Positions 15,952 through 25,140 of a stretch of 35,067 nucleotides of DNA are shown piece by piece. Every line of letters starts with the position of its first letter. The stretch's first letter is position 1. The DNA comes from Candidatus Kuenenia stuttgartensis (GTDB taxonomy: Bacteria; Planctomycetota; Planctomycetia; Planctomycetales; Planctomycetaceae): NCBI GenBank assembly GCA_945906725.1, contig CAMDRI010000046.1:1-35067 (forward strand). The letters run 5' to 3'. A program made the translations under genes and the position numbers. The notes under the pieces are model-generated. The model searched no databases. It had not been told where the DNA came from and worked only from the letters and a program-made list of their open reading frames with translations.

Positions 15952-17265
15952 ATGACCCATTCGCCGAATCCGCAGACTTCGTCGTTCGATCGTCGTGACT
16001 TCTTGCAGGCGAGCGCCGCTCTCGGAGCCGGCTTGTGGGCGTCGGGAGTGACGAGGGTCTCCGCTAACGATGCGGAAACTCGCAAGCTCAACGTCGGCGT
16101 GATGGGCTTGAGTCGTGGACTCAGCCATGTCAATACGCTGCTGGAGTTGGGAAAGGACAAAAACGTCGAGGTCGCGTATCTCTGCGAGGTCGATGCGAAC
16201 CGACTGGAGCGCGGGCAGAAGATTGTCACCGACAAGATCGGCCGGACTCCGCAAGGCGTCACCGACTTTCGCAAGATGCTGGAAGATCCGACGCTCGATG
16301 CGGTCTTCATCGCGACCTGCAATCACTGGCACGCGCCGGCCGCGATTCTGGCCTGCTCGGCGGGCAAGCACGTTTACGTCGAGAAGCCCGGTAGCCACAA
16401 CGCGGCAGAAGGGGAGATGATTGTTGCGGCCGCTCGCAAGAATAAGCGGGTTGTGCAGATGGGCAATCAACGCCGCAGTTGGCCGGTCATACAAGAGGCG
16501 ATGGAGAAGCTCAAAGCAGGCGCGATCGGAAAAGTCACGATGGCTCGCTGTGTCTATAATGGCCTGCGCGGCCCGATCGGCAAAGGAATCGTGCAGGCTC
16601 CGCCGCCGCATCTCGATTACGAAATGTGGCAAGGGCCGGCTCCCGACCGGCCGTACAAGTCCAACTTGATTCCGTACAACTGGCACTGGCATTGGCACTA
16701 CGGCGGCGGGGAGATGGCCAACAACGGAATCCACGGCCTCGACGTCGCTCGTTGGGGCTTGGGAGTCGATTGCCCATCGACCGTCTCGTTTGTCGGCGGA
16801 CGATATGCACACGATGACGATCAGGAGACGCCCGATACCGGGGTCGCCATGTACCATTTCGGAGACAAGGCAATTTCTTGGGATGTCAGCAGTTGTCATC
16901 CTCGCAAGGGCGAGAATCTGCCATTCGTCACCTTCTACGGCAGCGAGGGAACCCTGCAACTGGAACCGGGAATGCGCATCCTCGACCTGCAAGGCAAAGA
17001 GGTTGAGAACAAAAAGAACGAAGTCGGCATCGGCGACGTGGTTCACATTGGGAACTTTTTGGACGCGATTCGTACTGGGAAAACGCCGAACTCGGAAATC
17101 GCCATCGGCCAGGCGAGCACGCTGCTGTGTCATCTCGCCAACATCGCGTACCGCACCGGCCACACGCTACATCTCGATCCGCAAACCAAGAAGATCAAGG
17201 ACGACGCGGAGGCGATGAAACTCTGGGGCCGCGAGTACCGCAAAGGCTGGGAACCGAAAGTGTGA
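15952..17265 (+). CDS. Tat-exported Gfo/Idh/MocA-family oxidoreductase
   Basis: A 437-residue protein from ATG 15952, supported by GAGGAG nine bases upstream. The Tat signal has RRDFLQ near residues 14-19 followed by a hydrophobic stretch. The NAD(P)-binding Rossmann domain begins [12 protein letters not shown]. The catalytic-region EKP motif (EKPGSHN) is near residue 144. [20 protein letters not shown] is the usual substrate-domain signature with its His. Planctomycetota carry large numbers of such exported paralogues with unproven substrates. It probably acts on sugars or cyclitols with tightly bound cofactor. Confidence 0.93.
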   Translation: MTHSPNPQTSSFDRRDFLQASAALGAGLWASGVTRVSANDAETRKLNVGVMGLSRGLSHVNTLLELGKDKNVEVAYLCEVDANRLERGQKIVTDKIGRTPQGVTDFRKMLEDPTLDAVFIATCNHWHAPAAILACSAGKHVYVEKPGSHNAAEGEMIVAAARKNKRVVQMGNQRRSWPVIQEAMEKLKAGAIGKVTMARCVYNGLRGPIGKGIVQAPPPHLDYEMWQGPAPDRPYKSNLIPYNWHWHWHYGGGEMANNGIHGLDVARWGLGVDCPSTVSFVGGRYAHDDDQETPDTGVAMYHFGDKAISWDVSSCHPRKGENLPFVTFYGSEGTLQLEPGMRILDLQGKEVENKKNEVGIGDVVHIGNFLDAIRTGKTPNSEIAIGQASTLLCHLANIAYRTGHTLHLDPQTKKIKDDAEAMKLWGREYRKGWEPKV

Positions 17266-17271
17266 CGCAAC

Positions 17272-17397
17272 GTAGCCCTCTCGCTCCGCGAAAGGAAAGC
17301 CGAACGCTTCACGGGCACTGTTTGCGCGATCAACTCACAAAGGCCAATCCACGCTGATTGCGCGCCCGGCTGTCCTTTCGCGGAACGAAAGAGCTAC
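17272..17397. repeat. Dispersed double-hairpin element, GTAGCCCT subfamily, copy 2
   Basis: Arms 17272-17302 and 17367-17397 are inverted copies with core CTTTCGC/GCGAAAG-type hairpins and ends GTAG/CTAC. It lies between two convergent genes. The right-hand CTAC contains, on the minus strand, the TAG stop codon of the WD40 gene (17394-17396). Confidence 0.88.
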
Positions 17398-18389
17398 GCC
17401 TTCGGCTTCATCGCCAGCAACCGCAGATTCTTGTCGTGATGCGCGGTCGCGAGTTGGACGCCATCGGGGTGCAGCGCGAGGTCGCGCACCGCGTTGCCGA
17501 GGTTGAGCGTGTGGAATTCGTTCTTCTCGCCTGGCTTCCAGAAGAAGAGGTGCCCGCCACCGCCGCCGCCGACGGCACCGATCAAAAAGTTTTCCGGGTG
17601 CAGAACCGCGCCGAAGGCTTTGCCGTTCAGGCCCGACTTGGCGAGATGTGCGATCGTCTCTTTGCCGGTCTCCCAATCGACCATGCAGAACGCGGGATTG
17701 CCGACGCCTGCGAAAGCGTTCGAGACGTTGGTGATGCCGCCAGCAACGAATTGCTTGCCGTCCTTCGTGAACTGCATCGAATACGGTCCGCCGTAGTCGG
17801 CCATGAATCCGGGGTCGTATTTGTGAAGCGTCGGGACCTTGAACGATCGCGATGCCTTGCCGGTCTCGACCTCCCAGTCGATGAAGTTCGCGATCAGGTC
17901 GCCGGAGATCAGGTTCTTGCCACCCGGATGAAACGCGACGTTGTAGACGTGCCGCTCGTGACCGGCCATTTCGCGGACCAGGCTGCCGTCTTCGACCTTC
18001 CAGAGCTTGACCTTCAAGTCGTTGCCGGCCGACGCGACGAACTGGCCGTCCGGGCTAATGTCGATTGCTCGAATCCAGCCAGCGTGTGCCTCGACCTTGC
18101 GGATCGGAGTCGGCTTCTCAGCCGCCGTCTGCCACCAGACGAGTCGGCCGTCGTGTCCGCCGGTCAGCACGGTTTCGCCTTTGTTCGCGAACGCGATCGC
18201 TCGTACCCACGAGTCGTGAGCACCTTCAAAATCGGTCTTCGCGCCGCTGGCCAAATCCCAGCGCACGACTTTGGAGTGCTGCAAGCCGACGAACACAAAT
18301 CGGCCGCTCGGATCGAACCGGCAGGAGACCAGCGAGGCTTCGTTGGCGAACGACTTCACAACATGCGTTTGAATGGGATCGGCGGGCAT
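17394..18389 (-). CDS. WD40-repeat beta-propeller protein
   Basis: A 331-residue protein from ATG 18389, supported by CGGAG eight bases upstream. An apparent upstream extension to 18686 runs through a dispersed repeat and the acpS leader and is rejected. Repeats show the GH...D...W(K/D) pattern: VVRWDLASG, then AHDSWVRAIAF...LVWW, AHAGWIRAIDIS...VKLWK, GHERHVYNVAF, NFIDWEVETG, FCMVDWETG, HLFFWKPG and a closing LALHPDG...LLAM. That gives about seven blades, enough for one propeller. No signal peptide is visible, so it is probably cytosolic. It is likely a protein-interaction scaffold; the partner is unknown. Confidence 0.9.
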   Translation of the reverse strand: MPADPIQTHVVKSFANEASLVSCRFDPSGRFVFVGLQHSKVVRWDLASGAKTDFEGAHDSWVRAIAFANKGETVLTGGHDGRLVWWQTAAEKPTPIRKVEAHAGWIRAIDISPDGQFVASAGNDLKVKLWKVEDGSLVREMAGHERHVYNVAFHPGGKNLISGDLIANFIDWEVETGKASRSFKVPTLHKYDPGFMADYGGPYSMQFTKDGKQFVAGGITNVSNAFAGVGNPAFCMVDWETGKETIAHLAKSGLNGKAFGAVLHPENFLIGAVGGGGGGHLFFWKPGEKNEFHTLNLGNAVRDLALHPDGVQLATAHHDKNLRLLAMKPKA

Positions 18390-18414
18390 GATCGGGCTCC
18401 GACGGGAAGGTGTT

Positions 18415-18527
18415 GTTTCCCTGTCGCTCCGCGACAGGAAAGACGATGGTGCAGTTGAAAGGCTCATTTGAGTGAGCGACAGAGTCTTCTCTTGTACGGC
18501 GATCCTGTCGCGGAGCGACAGGGCTAC
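18415..18527. repeat. Dispersed double-hairpin element, GTAGCCCTGTCGC subfamily, copy 3
   Basis: Arms 18415-18445 and 18497-18527 are inverted copies with CTGTCGC/GCGACAG hairpins in each arm. The right end is CTAC; the left end is the variant GTTT. This copy sits between the divergent WD40 and acpS genes, in their shared upstream region. A pure terminator role therefore does not explain it. Confidence 0.88.
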
Positions 18528-18575
18528 GGTTCTGGCGGGCGTTCGTGACACACGATAAGCTCGCGCGGCCGAGTT

Positions 18576-18584
18576 GGGGAGGAG
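18576..18584 (+). promoter_or_regulatory. Ribosome binding site deciding the acpS GTG start
   Basis: GGGGAGGAG stands seven bases before the GTG at 18592. That supports GTG 18592 over an in-frame TTG at 18574, which would lie upstream of this site. Confidence 0.75.
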
Positions 18585-18591
18585 CAACGTC

Positions 18592-18975
18592 GTGATCGTG
18601 GGGCTGGGCACAGACATCGTCGAAGTCGGGCGGATCGCCAAGATGATCGACCGGCACGGGGACTCGTTCGTGAATCGCATCTTCACCCCCGGCGAGATCG
18701 CCTACTGTCGGCAACGCAAATTCTCCGCCGAGCCGTTCGCCGGCCGCTGGGCCGCAAAAGAAGCGGTGATGAAAGCGCTCGGCACCGGATTCATCCAAGG
18801 GACGCACTTCCAAGAGATCGAGATCGTCACCGAGGAATCTGGCCGCCCACGTGCCGTACTGCACGGATCAACCGCCGACCTCGCGAAACAACTCGGCATC
18901 GGCGAGATTCTCGTCACGATGTCGCATTGCCGAGAATACGCCACTGCCACTGCGATCGGCCTGCGATCCAACTGA
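18592..18975 (+). CDS. acpS: Holo-[acyl-carrier-protein] synthase
   Basis: A 127-residue protein with a GTG start, the normal AcpS length. The N-terminal GLGTDIVEVGRI holds the magnesium-binding Asp. FAGRWAAKEAVMKAL holds the second ligand Glu and the catalytic-region Lys. VTMSHCREYATATAIG is the conserved C-terminal strand. The enzyme transfers 4'-phosphopantetheine from CoA to the serine of apo-ACP in the cytosol, activating fatty acid synthesis. No fab gene or acpP is adjacent. Identification is firm. Confidence 0.96.
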   Translation: MIVGLGTDIVEVGRIAKMIDRHGDSFVNRIFTPGEIAYCRQRKFSAEPFAGRWAAKEAVMKALGTGFIQGTHFQEIEIVTEESGRPRAVLHGSTADLAKQLGIGEILVTMSHCREYATATAIGLRSN

Positions 18976-19043
18976 CCAGCCGGAAGCCGATGGCTGACAG
19001 TCGAACGCCGTAATACCGTTTTTGAAACTCAAAGGATCATCCC

Positions 19044-20258
19044 ATGCGTCATCGGCTTAAACTCACCGCTCTGATTTGCGTGGTGTTCTCGGCGGCGATA
19101 CTGCCGGCCGCCGAATTTGATTCCGCGAATCTAGGAAAAATCCGCGAGCGGATGCAGGCGTTCGTCGATCAAAAGGTGATCGCCGGCGCGGTGACAGCGG
19201 TCGGATCGAAGAACGGACTAGCGCATCTCGAAGCAGTCGGGCTGCAAAGGATCGAGACCAAGCAGCCGATGCCGACGAACGCGCTGTTTCGCATCGCGTC
19301 GATGACCAAGCCGATTACCGCCATGGGCATCATGATCCTGCACGAAGAAGGAAAACTCTCGGTCGATGATCCGGTCGAGAAACACCTGCCGGAGTTTCGC
19401 GGCCAGCGGATCGTTGCCACGCGCGAAGGGGATAGCATCACGCTGAAGAAGCCATCGCGAGTCATCACCCTGCGCGACTTGCTGACGCACACGTCTGGCT
19501 TGCCGGGCGGATTTCCGGCGGGACTCGCGGACTTGTATCAGACTCGCCAGCGCACGCTGGCCGAGGCGGTGCTGGTCAGTTCGCAACAGCCGCTCGATTT
19601 CGAGCCGGGGAGCAAGTGGTCGTACTGCAACGCCGGAATCGACACGCTCGGCCGAGTCATCGAGGTCGCCTCCGGCCAGTCGTTCGAGGAGTTCCTCGCC
19701 GCGCGAATCTTTCGTCCGCTGGGAATGAACGACACCGCCTGCTTTCCGACCGAGCAGCAGACTCCGCGCATCGCTGGCTTGTACGACTCGAAAAACGGCG
19801 AACTCGTTGTCGCCAATCGGCCGATCGTTGGACCCGCGACGGGAGCCAAGCACCCAATCCCGGCCGGAGGACTGTACTCGACGGCGGCCGATCTGGCGAA
19901 GCTGTATCAGGCGATGCTCAACGCGGGGCGAAGTGGTTCGACGAAAATTCTTTCGCCCGAAAGCGTGCTGACGATGACCAAAGTGCAGACCGGCGATCTG
20001 CAATGCGGCTTCGTCCCCGGTATGGGTTTCGGCTATGGTTGGGCGGTCGTCAAAGAGCCGCAAGGAGTCACCGCGATGATCTCGCCAGGCACGTTCGGGC
20101 ACGGCGGAGCATTCGGGACTCAAGCCTGGGTCGACCCGAAACAAGACCTGTTCGTGATCCTGCTGATCCAGCGAGTCGGGCTCGCCAACGCCGACGGTTC
20201 CAACATCCGCCGAGAGTTGCAACAACTCGCCGTGGATGCGATCAAATGCACTCCGTAG
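19044..20258 (+). CDS. Secreted class C beta-lactamase-like serine hydrolase
   Basis: A 404-residue protein with a Sec signal (about 6-23, ending PAA). The active-site motifs of the beta-lactamase/DD-peptidase/EstB superfamily are complete: SMTK at 86-89, YCN at 194-196 and HGG at 353-355 in place of KTG. LLTHTSGLPGG is the usual loop. HGG rather than KTG favours an esterase or D-amino-acid-type hydrolase over an antibiotic lactamase. It acts in the periplasm. The TAG stop (20256-20258) lies in the first bases of an inverted-repeat element. The upstream gap from acpS is 68 bases. Confidence 0.92.
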   Translation: MRHRLKLTALICVVFSAAILPAAEFDSANLGKIRERMQAFVDQKVIAGAVTAVGSKNGLAHLEAVGLQRIETKQPMPTNALFRIASMTKPITAMGIMILHEEGKLSVDDPVEKHLPEFRGQRIVATREGDSITLKKPSRVITLRDLLTHTSGLPGGFPAGLADLYQTRQRTLAEAVLVSSQQPLDFEPGSKWSYCNAGIDTLGRVIEVASGQSFEEFLAARIFRPLGMNDTACFPTEQQTPRIAGLYDSKNGELVVANRPIVGPATGAKHPIPAGGLYSTAADLAKLYQAMLNAGRSGSTKILSPESVLTMTKVQTGDLQCGFVPGMGFGYGWAVVKEPQGVTAMISPGTFGHGGAFGTQAWVDPKQDLFVILLIQRVGLANADGSNIRRELQQLAVDAIKCTP

Positions 20259-20335
20259 GTCAGGCTTTCCAGCCTGACCCGAATGGGCCATTGAAGGTCA
20301 ACCCTTGATCGAGTCAGCCTGGAAAGGCTGACGTA
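20255..20335. repeat. Dispersed double-hairpin element, GTAGGTCAGGC subfamily
   Basis: GTCAGGCTTTCCAGCCTGAC (20259-20278) and GTCAGCCTGGAAAGGCTGAC (20313-20332) are each self-complementary and are near-inverses of each other. The GTAG at the left end contains the TAG stop codon of the serine hydrolase. Confidence 0.88.
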
Positions 20336-20353
20336 TTTCTGAAAGGCACATCG

Positions 20354-21988
20354 ATGCACACTTGGTCGATTGGATTGATCCTGAGTTTTTTTGCATTCGC
20401 AACCGCACCACTTTCTGCGCAGGATAAAGCCGCGCCGCGCACCTATCTTGGTGCGTCCGAGTGTGTGAAGTGTCATCTCAGCGGGCTACCGAAGGCGGAC
20501 GATGCGGACTCGGTCGCTCTCGATGTGCTTGGCTTCACCGGGTTGGTCAACGACAGTTGGGTCTTGCTCGATGAGCTGAAGACATGGGCGAATCAAGACA
20601 AGCACGCACAGGCTTTCACGTCGCTGCTCAATGAGCGATCGCAACGGATGGGCAAGCTGCTGGGGGTCGAGGAGATTCATCGCGACAAGCGGTGTCTGGC
20701 GTGTCACACCGGCTACCCGATTGCAGCGATGGGCGGTGATCCGCACTTGATGCCGGCCGAGATGGTCAAGAATCTGAAGGTCTCGCAAGGAGTCAGTTGC
20801 GAAGGTTGCCACGCGCCGTCGGGAGACGCGACGAATGAAGGAAACAACGTCTCCGGCTGGTACATGCCGCATGCCCAGAAGAAGTGGCGATTTCGGTCGG
20901 AGAAAGACAAGAGCGAGAACTACGGGTTCACCAGCATCCGGTCGGCATCGGCTCGCGCGCGGATGTGTTTAACCTGCCATCTCGGCAATGCGGCCGAGGG
21001 AAAAATCGTCACGCACGAAATGTACGCTGCCGGACATCCGCCGCTGCCGGGCTTTGAACTCGCCAGCTTTGCGGCGCAGATGCCCAAGCACTGGCGCGAC
21101 TTCGACAAAAAGCCCGATGACATGCGTGCGGAATTTCTGAAACTGAGTGCCGACGACAGCTACAGCCGTTCGTCGTTCAAGCCGGACAATTTGCACGAGA
21201 CGAATAGCGTTCTGGTTGCCGCCCTCGTCTCGTTCAGCGAAAACTTAAAACTGTCCGCTTCGCTCGCAGACGAACGCTTCACAACACCGGTGGCGAAACC
21301 GGATTGGCCGGAACTTGCGCAGTTCGAGTGCTTCGCGTGTCACCACGATTTGAAAGACCGGAGTTGGCGACAACGCCGCACGCTGCGCGGCGCGCCTGGC
21401 CGACCGCTGTTGCGAGCCTGGCCGATCGCGCTCACATCGCTGGCGGTCAAACACGCTGGTGTGGATGCCAAGGAATTGGACAAACTCTGGCAACCGATTG
21501 CGAAGCTGTTGAATGAGCAGCCGTTCGGACGCCGCGAAGGCTGGAACGACGCCATCGACCCGCTGACCAAATGGCTCGATGAGCTGGCCATGTTGTTGGA
21601 ACGCAAACCGCTTCCGCGCGACGCGGGCCTTACGCTGCTCCGAGAAATTGCGGCCGTCGCGGAAAGTGATCTCTGGGATTACGACTCTGCGCGGCAACTC
21701 GCCTGGGCCGCTCAAGTCCTGCGTCGCGAACTATCCAGCGACCGAAGTCCCGAGCCGCTCCGAACTCGTATTGCCGCCATCGAGTCCGACCTCACCGAGA
21801 TCGAAAAACTCTTCGTGCTTAACTTGAACGAAGGCCGCGCTGCTCAGCAGAAGCTGCCCGGATCAACCAAGAGCCGCGAAGTCAAAGAAGTTGATCTCGA
21901 AAAGACGCTGCCACCAATCGCGGACTACGACGCGAGCACTTTTCGCGACATGTTCCGCAAACTCAGTGGCAAGCTGGCTGCCAAGTAG
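20354..21988 (+). CDS. Secreted multiheme c-type cytochrome (five CXXCH motifs)
   Basis: A 544-residue protein with a Sec signal (about 5-22, SAQ). The heme-binding motifs are CVKCH (37-41), CLACH (114-118), CEGCH (149-153), CLTCH (205-209) and CFACH (326-330). Residues about 340-544 carry no heme motif and are predicted helical with many charged residues. The N-terminal part resembles cytochrome c554/NrfA-like planctomycete multiheme proteins (YLGASECVKCH, then GVSCEGCHAP). The expected place is the periplasm, in electron transfer. No oxidase or reductase partner is adjacent, so donor and acceptor are unknown. The preceding gene ends 95 bases upstream with a repeat element in between. Confidence 0.92.
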   Translation: MHTWSIGLILSFFAFATAPLSAQDKAAPRTYLGASECVKCHLSGLPKADDADSVALDVLGFTGLVNDSWVLLDELKTWANQDKHAQAFTSLLNERSQRMGKLLGVEEIHRDKRCLACHTGYPIAAMGGDPHLMPAEMVKNLKVSQGVSCEGCHAPSGDATNEGNNVSGWYMPHAQKKWRFRSEKDKSENYGFTSIRSASARARMCLTCHLGNAAEGKIVTHEMYAAGHPPLPGFELASFAAQMPKHWRDFDKKPDDMRAEFLKLSADDSYSRSSFKPDNLHETNSVLVAALVSFSENLKLSASLADERFTTPVAKPDWPELAQFECFACHHDLKDRSWRQRRTLRGAPGRPLLRAWPIALTSLAVKHAGVDAKELDKLWQPIAKLLNEQPFGRREGWNDAIDPLTKWLDELAMLLERKPLPRDAGLTLLREIAAVAESDLWDYDSARQLAWAAQVLRRELSSDRSPEPLRTRIAAIESDLTEIEKLFVLNLNEGRAAQQKLPGSTKSREVKEVDLEKTLPPIADYDASTFRDMFRKLSGKLAAK

Positions 21989-22022
21989 TTGCCGCAGTGC
22001 AGAACAGAAGACCTCGCGACCC

Positions 22023-22095
22023 GTAGCCCAGGCCCTTGTGGCCTAGTCGATTTTATTCATCTCCAAAACGAATCAACCGACCCACAAGGGGTCGG
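22023..22095. repeat. Degenerate double-hairpin element between convergent genes
   Basis: GGCCCTTGTGGCC near 22031 and CGACCCACAAGGGGTCG near 22078 each fold on themselves and share an inverted CCCTTGTGG/CCACAAGGG core. The left end is GTAG. An independent palindrome GTGACGG/CCGTCAC (22096-22111) follows and overlaps the next gene's stop codon. Confidence 0.6.
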
Positions 22096-22107
22096 GTGAC
22101 GGTGCCG

Positions 22108-23373
22108 TCACATCCCGGCCTTCAGCGCTTCGAGATGCCGCGCGAAGTGTTCGTCGAGGACTTCGGTGTAGGTGTCGAGGTGCGACTCCAAGACGCCGCG
22201 AACAGCCGGTCCAAATTCGGGATGCGTCAGCACCGAACCGAATGTGCAATGCAGAATCTGCCGGCCCGGAGCGGTGAAACCTTTGCCGGCCGGCACGTCG
22301 CACCACATCTCTAAGTACGTCCGTTCGAGATCGCGAGCCGTCGCGAGTTGCTCGCCCGACGGCACGCCGGCCAACGTCGCCGAGACGTGATATGTCGCCT
22401 TGTCCGTGTCGTACCGCCCGCGAGCGAACGCGATGATCGCGCGAAACAGTTTCTCGTCGTGTCGAGCGACAACTCGCAACGCTTCGAGGTAACTGGTCCC
22501 GGCGGTCTTCACATGGAGGCGGCCTTTCGTCGCGCGAGCCAACGCGGCGTACATCGACAGCTTGTCGGACCCCGAATGCAGGCTCAGCTTGTACGGGCCG
22601 AGCATCGCCGCGATCGCCGCGTGCTCGTGCAGCGAACGATTGAGCAACGCGAGATCCCCTTTGAAATCGACCCCCTTCTCGAAGTCGCCTACGAATCGCG
22701 GTGCGAGACTGACTAACTTCATCCCGCGTGACAAACATTGGTCCGCGATGATGTAGTGCTCGGCGAGAGTCGTCGGGTTGTCGGTTTCATCGACGCTCAG
22801 TTCGATCTCGAAATCCCGTCCGGCTGACGTTTGCACTTGCCTAATGTAATCGGACAGCGCGACTGCTTGATTGATCGCTCGGCCGTACTTCACAGCGGCT
22901 TGCAGGCAGGCTCGGTCAGAGAAGTCGATGACCGTTCCGGTCGCGAGCGTCACCTTGCGGCCGACGTAGAGCGACGCCCAACTTAATTCGGCCTCGATCG
23001 CTGCGGCTTGCTGTCGCAATGTCGGCTCATCGTAGCTGTCCGCTTTCGGATCGACGGCCCCCGACGGGTCGATCGTGAAGAACGTGAAGCCAACCGCCGC
23101 CGTCCGATCGACGTCTTCGGGAGTCTTGAGATGATCGGCATCCGCGCCGCAGAGTCCGGTCCAGCCACAGCTCTTAATGCCACTCACCGCGTCGTCGATG
23201 ACATTCTGCGGAGTGCGCTGCGTACGAGTCATCTCGCGAATGGATTGCTGCGGGAAGATCGCTTCTATGCCGCACGGCAAACGACGCATCGCGGCGACAT
23301 GACCGGGAGTGGCGAGACCGATGCGATCTCCAAATCCGAAACTGGGTTTGAGTCCGAGAGTTTGAAATTGCAT
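22108..23373 (-). CDS. Tagaturonate epimerase (UxaE)-like protein
   Basis: A 421-residue protein starting at ATG 23373 behind AGAGG. It matches my recollection of the UxaE family, metal-dependent enzymes epimerizing tagaturonate and fructuronate. Recognised features are SFGFGDRIGLATPGH at the start, IELSVDETDNPTT in the middle and LHSGSDKLSMY, where acidic and His residues would bind the metal. No signal peptide is seen. No other uronate gene lies nearby apart from a ribokinase further upstream, so the pathway cannot be assembled from this window. Family is probable, exact substrate unproven. Confidence 0.75.
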   Translation of the reverse strand: MQFQTLGLKPSFGFGDRIGLATPGHVAAMRRLPCGIEAIFPQQSIREMTRTQRTPQNVIDDAVSGIKSCGWTGLCGADADHLKTPEDVDRTAAVGFTFFTIDPSGAVDPKADSYDEPTLRQQAAAIEAELSWASLYVGRKVTLATGTVIDFSDRACLQAAVKYGRAINQAVALSDYIRQVQTSAGRDFEIELSVDETDNPTTLAEHYIIADQCLSRGMKLVSLAPRFVGDFEKGVDFKGDLALLNRSLHEHAAIAAMLGPYKLSLHSGSDKLSMYAALARATKGRLHVKTAGTSYLEALRVVARHDEKLFRAIIAFARGRYDTDKATYHVSATLAGVPSGEQLATARDLERTYLEMWCDVPAGKGFTAPGRQILHCTFGSVLTHPEFGPAVRGVLESHLDTYTEVLDEHFARHLEALKAGM

Positions 23374-23389
23374 GGGAACCTCTGGCGCA

Positions 23390-23468
23390 GTTGTGGTGCG
23401 GGGGTCTCGCCTGCACCAAATTTGATCAGGGATAAAGGGCGATGCAGGCGAGACGCCCGCACCACAAC
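23390..23468. repeat. Dispersed inverted-repeat element with GTTGTGGTGCGGG ends
   Basis: Arms 23390-23415 and 23443-23468 are inverted copies with one mismatch in 26. The spacer is 27 bases. It fills nearly the whole gap between gltX and the UxaE-like gene, both on the minus strand, and ends one base before the gltX stop codon (23470-23472). Confidence 0.92.
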
Positions 23469-23469
23469 T

Positions 23470-25032
23470 TCAGATGCTCGTACGCTTCACCGCTTGGTCG
23501 ATGCGGGACAATGTTCGCTTGCGGCCGACGAGCAGCACGCATTCGTAGACGCCGGGGCCGATTGGGACGCCGGTCGTGCTGATTCGCAGGGCGTGGATGA
23601 GCGTGCCGGCGGGTTGACCTTGTTCCTCGCAGTACGACTTCAGCGCGGTCTCTAAGTTCTCGACCGTCCACTCCGGGATCGTGGCGATGCGATCTCGATA
23701 ACCGGCGAGCAGCGCGGGGACGCCCTCCTTCGCGACTCGTTTGGCGAATTCTTTTTCGTCGTAGGTGATCTCGTCTTTGAAAAAGTACGCCACATCGAGC
23801 ACGTCGCTGAAGAGTCTGATCCGATCACCGAGCGCGGCGATCAGGCGTGAGGAAAACTCGCAGTTCTCAGGCGTTGGTGGCGAGGCGATCAAGCCGGCCT
23901 TCTCCAGATACGGCATGCAGCCGGCGACTTTCTCAGCGAGCGGCAACTGCGTCATCCAGTGCTGCTGGTACGAGACCATCTTGTCGGGATCGAAGCCGGC
24001 CGGAGCTTTGACGACTCGGTCGAGCGTGAAGAGTTTCACGGCATCGTCCAGCGAAAAGATTTCGGTCTTGTCGTCGAGCGACCAGCCGAACCGCAGCAAA
24101 CCGTTCAAGATCCCCGCCGGCAAAAAGCCGATTCGTTCGTAGAACTCGACCATCACCGGATCGAGTCCCGCTTGGCCGGCGAGTCCGATCTGCGCGAAGA
24201 CTGCGTCCCCTTTATCGCACAGCTTTTTGAACGAGGCGTTGTTGCGGTACTGAGCCAGCTTGCGTTTGCTGAGCTTCTCTTTCCCGCCCGGCGCGGCGAC
24301 GTACGGGATGTGTGCGAACTGTGGCAGCGTGTTGCCGAGTGCCTGATGCAGCAGCACCTGCATCGGCGTGTTCGAGAGATGCTCTTCCGCACGGACGACG
24401 TGCGTGATCTGCATTTGCGCGTCATCGATCACGGTCGCGAAATTGTACAGTGGCGAGCCGTCGCCGCGCATGATGACTGGATCGGCCATCAGTCCTGCGT
24501 CCCATTCGACTCGGCCGCGGATGTGATCGTCGATGACGATCTTTTGATCGCGCGGGACGAGGAATCGGACGACGTGCGGTCGACCCTCGACGAGGTTGTT
24601 TTCGATCTCGGCGTCGCTGAGTTGCAGCGAACGGCGAGCGCTCAAGTACGTCCGTTTCTCCGCTTCGGCGAGCTTGCGGTCTTCGTCGATTTGTTCTTTA
24701 GTCTCGAAGCAGCGGTAGGCTTTGCCCTCGCGAAGCAACCGGTCGGCGGCGGCTCGATACAGTTCGCCGCGTTGCGACTGAAAGTACGGGGCATACGCCC
24801 CGCCGATTTCCGGGCCTTCATCCCAGTTCAGGCCGAGCCACTTGAATGCTCGCAAGATCGGGCCGAGAGCCTCGGCCATGTTGCGTTGCTGGTCGGTGTC
24901 GTCGATCCGCAGGATGAAAGTCCCGCCGTTGTGCCGCGCCCAGAGCCAGTTGAACAGAGCGGTTCGCATCCCGCCGATGTGCATGTAGCCCGTCGGGCTG
25001 GGAGCAAATCTCGTCCGCACTGTCGTCATCAC
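23470..25032 (-). CDS. gltX: Glutamate--tRNA ligase
   Basis: A 520-residue class I aminoacyl-tRNA synthetase. The HIGH motif appears as HIGG (about 18-21) in [20 protein letters not shown], and the KMSKS motif as KLSKRK at about residue 254. RIDDTD follows the first motif, as expected. The C-terminal anticodon-binding helical region is present and ends normally. It charges tRNA-Glu; in bacteria lacking glutaminyl-tRNA synthetase it also charges tRNA-Gln, which cannot be judged here. Two ATGs at 25032 and 25029 are equally possible starts. The gene reads cleanly throughout. Confidence 0.96.
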   Translation of the reverse strand: MMTTVRTRFAPSPTGYMHIGGMRTALFNWLWARHNGGTFILRIDDTDQQRNMAEALGPILRAFKWLGLNWDEGPEIGGAYAPYFQSQRGELYRAAADRLLREGKAYRCFETKEQIDEDRKLAEAEKRTYLSARRSLQLSDAEIENNLVEGRPHVVRFLVPRDQKIVIDDHIRGRVEWDAGLMADPVIMRGDGSPLYNFATVIDDAQMQITHVVRAEEHLSNTPMQVLLHQALGNTLPQFAHIPYVAAPGGKEKLSKRKLAQYRNNASFKKLCDKGDAVFAQIGLAGQAGLDPVMVEFYERIGFLPAGILNGLLRFGWSLDDKTEIFSLDDAVKLFTLDRVVKAPAGFDPDKMVSYQQHWMTQLPLAEKVAGCMPYLEKAGLIASPPTPENCEFSSRLIAALGDRIRLFSDVLDVAYFFKDEITYDEKEFAKRVAKEGVPALLAGYRDRIATIPEWTVENLETALKSYCEEQGQPAGTLIHALRISTTGVPIGPGVYECVLLVGRKRTLSRIDQAVKRTSI

Positions 25033-25058
25033 AACTCCTCAAATCGTGGGGCAGGTTT

Positions 25059-25140
25059 GTAACCCGAAGCGTCAGCGAGGGCGAGCGCTCCAGAACGCGA
25101 GGATTCGCAATCGCTCGGCCTCACTGACGCTTCGGATTAC
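25059..25140. repeat. Dispersed inverted-repeat element, GTAACCCGA subfamily, copy 2
   Basis: Arms 25059-25087 and 25112-25140 are inverted with 3 mismatches in 29 and contain AAGCGTCAGCGAGG. It is closely related to the element at 3920-4010. The right end, read on the minus strand, begins GTAATCC and provides the ribokinase TAA stop (25137-25139). Confidence 0.9.

Noticed and set aside
18390..18686. N-terminal extension of the WD40 protein
   Set aside because: It would be translated through a dispersed inverted repeat and the acpS leader. A good ribosome site stands before ATG 18389.
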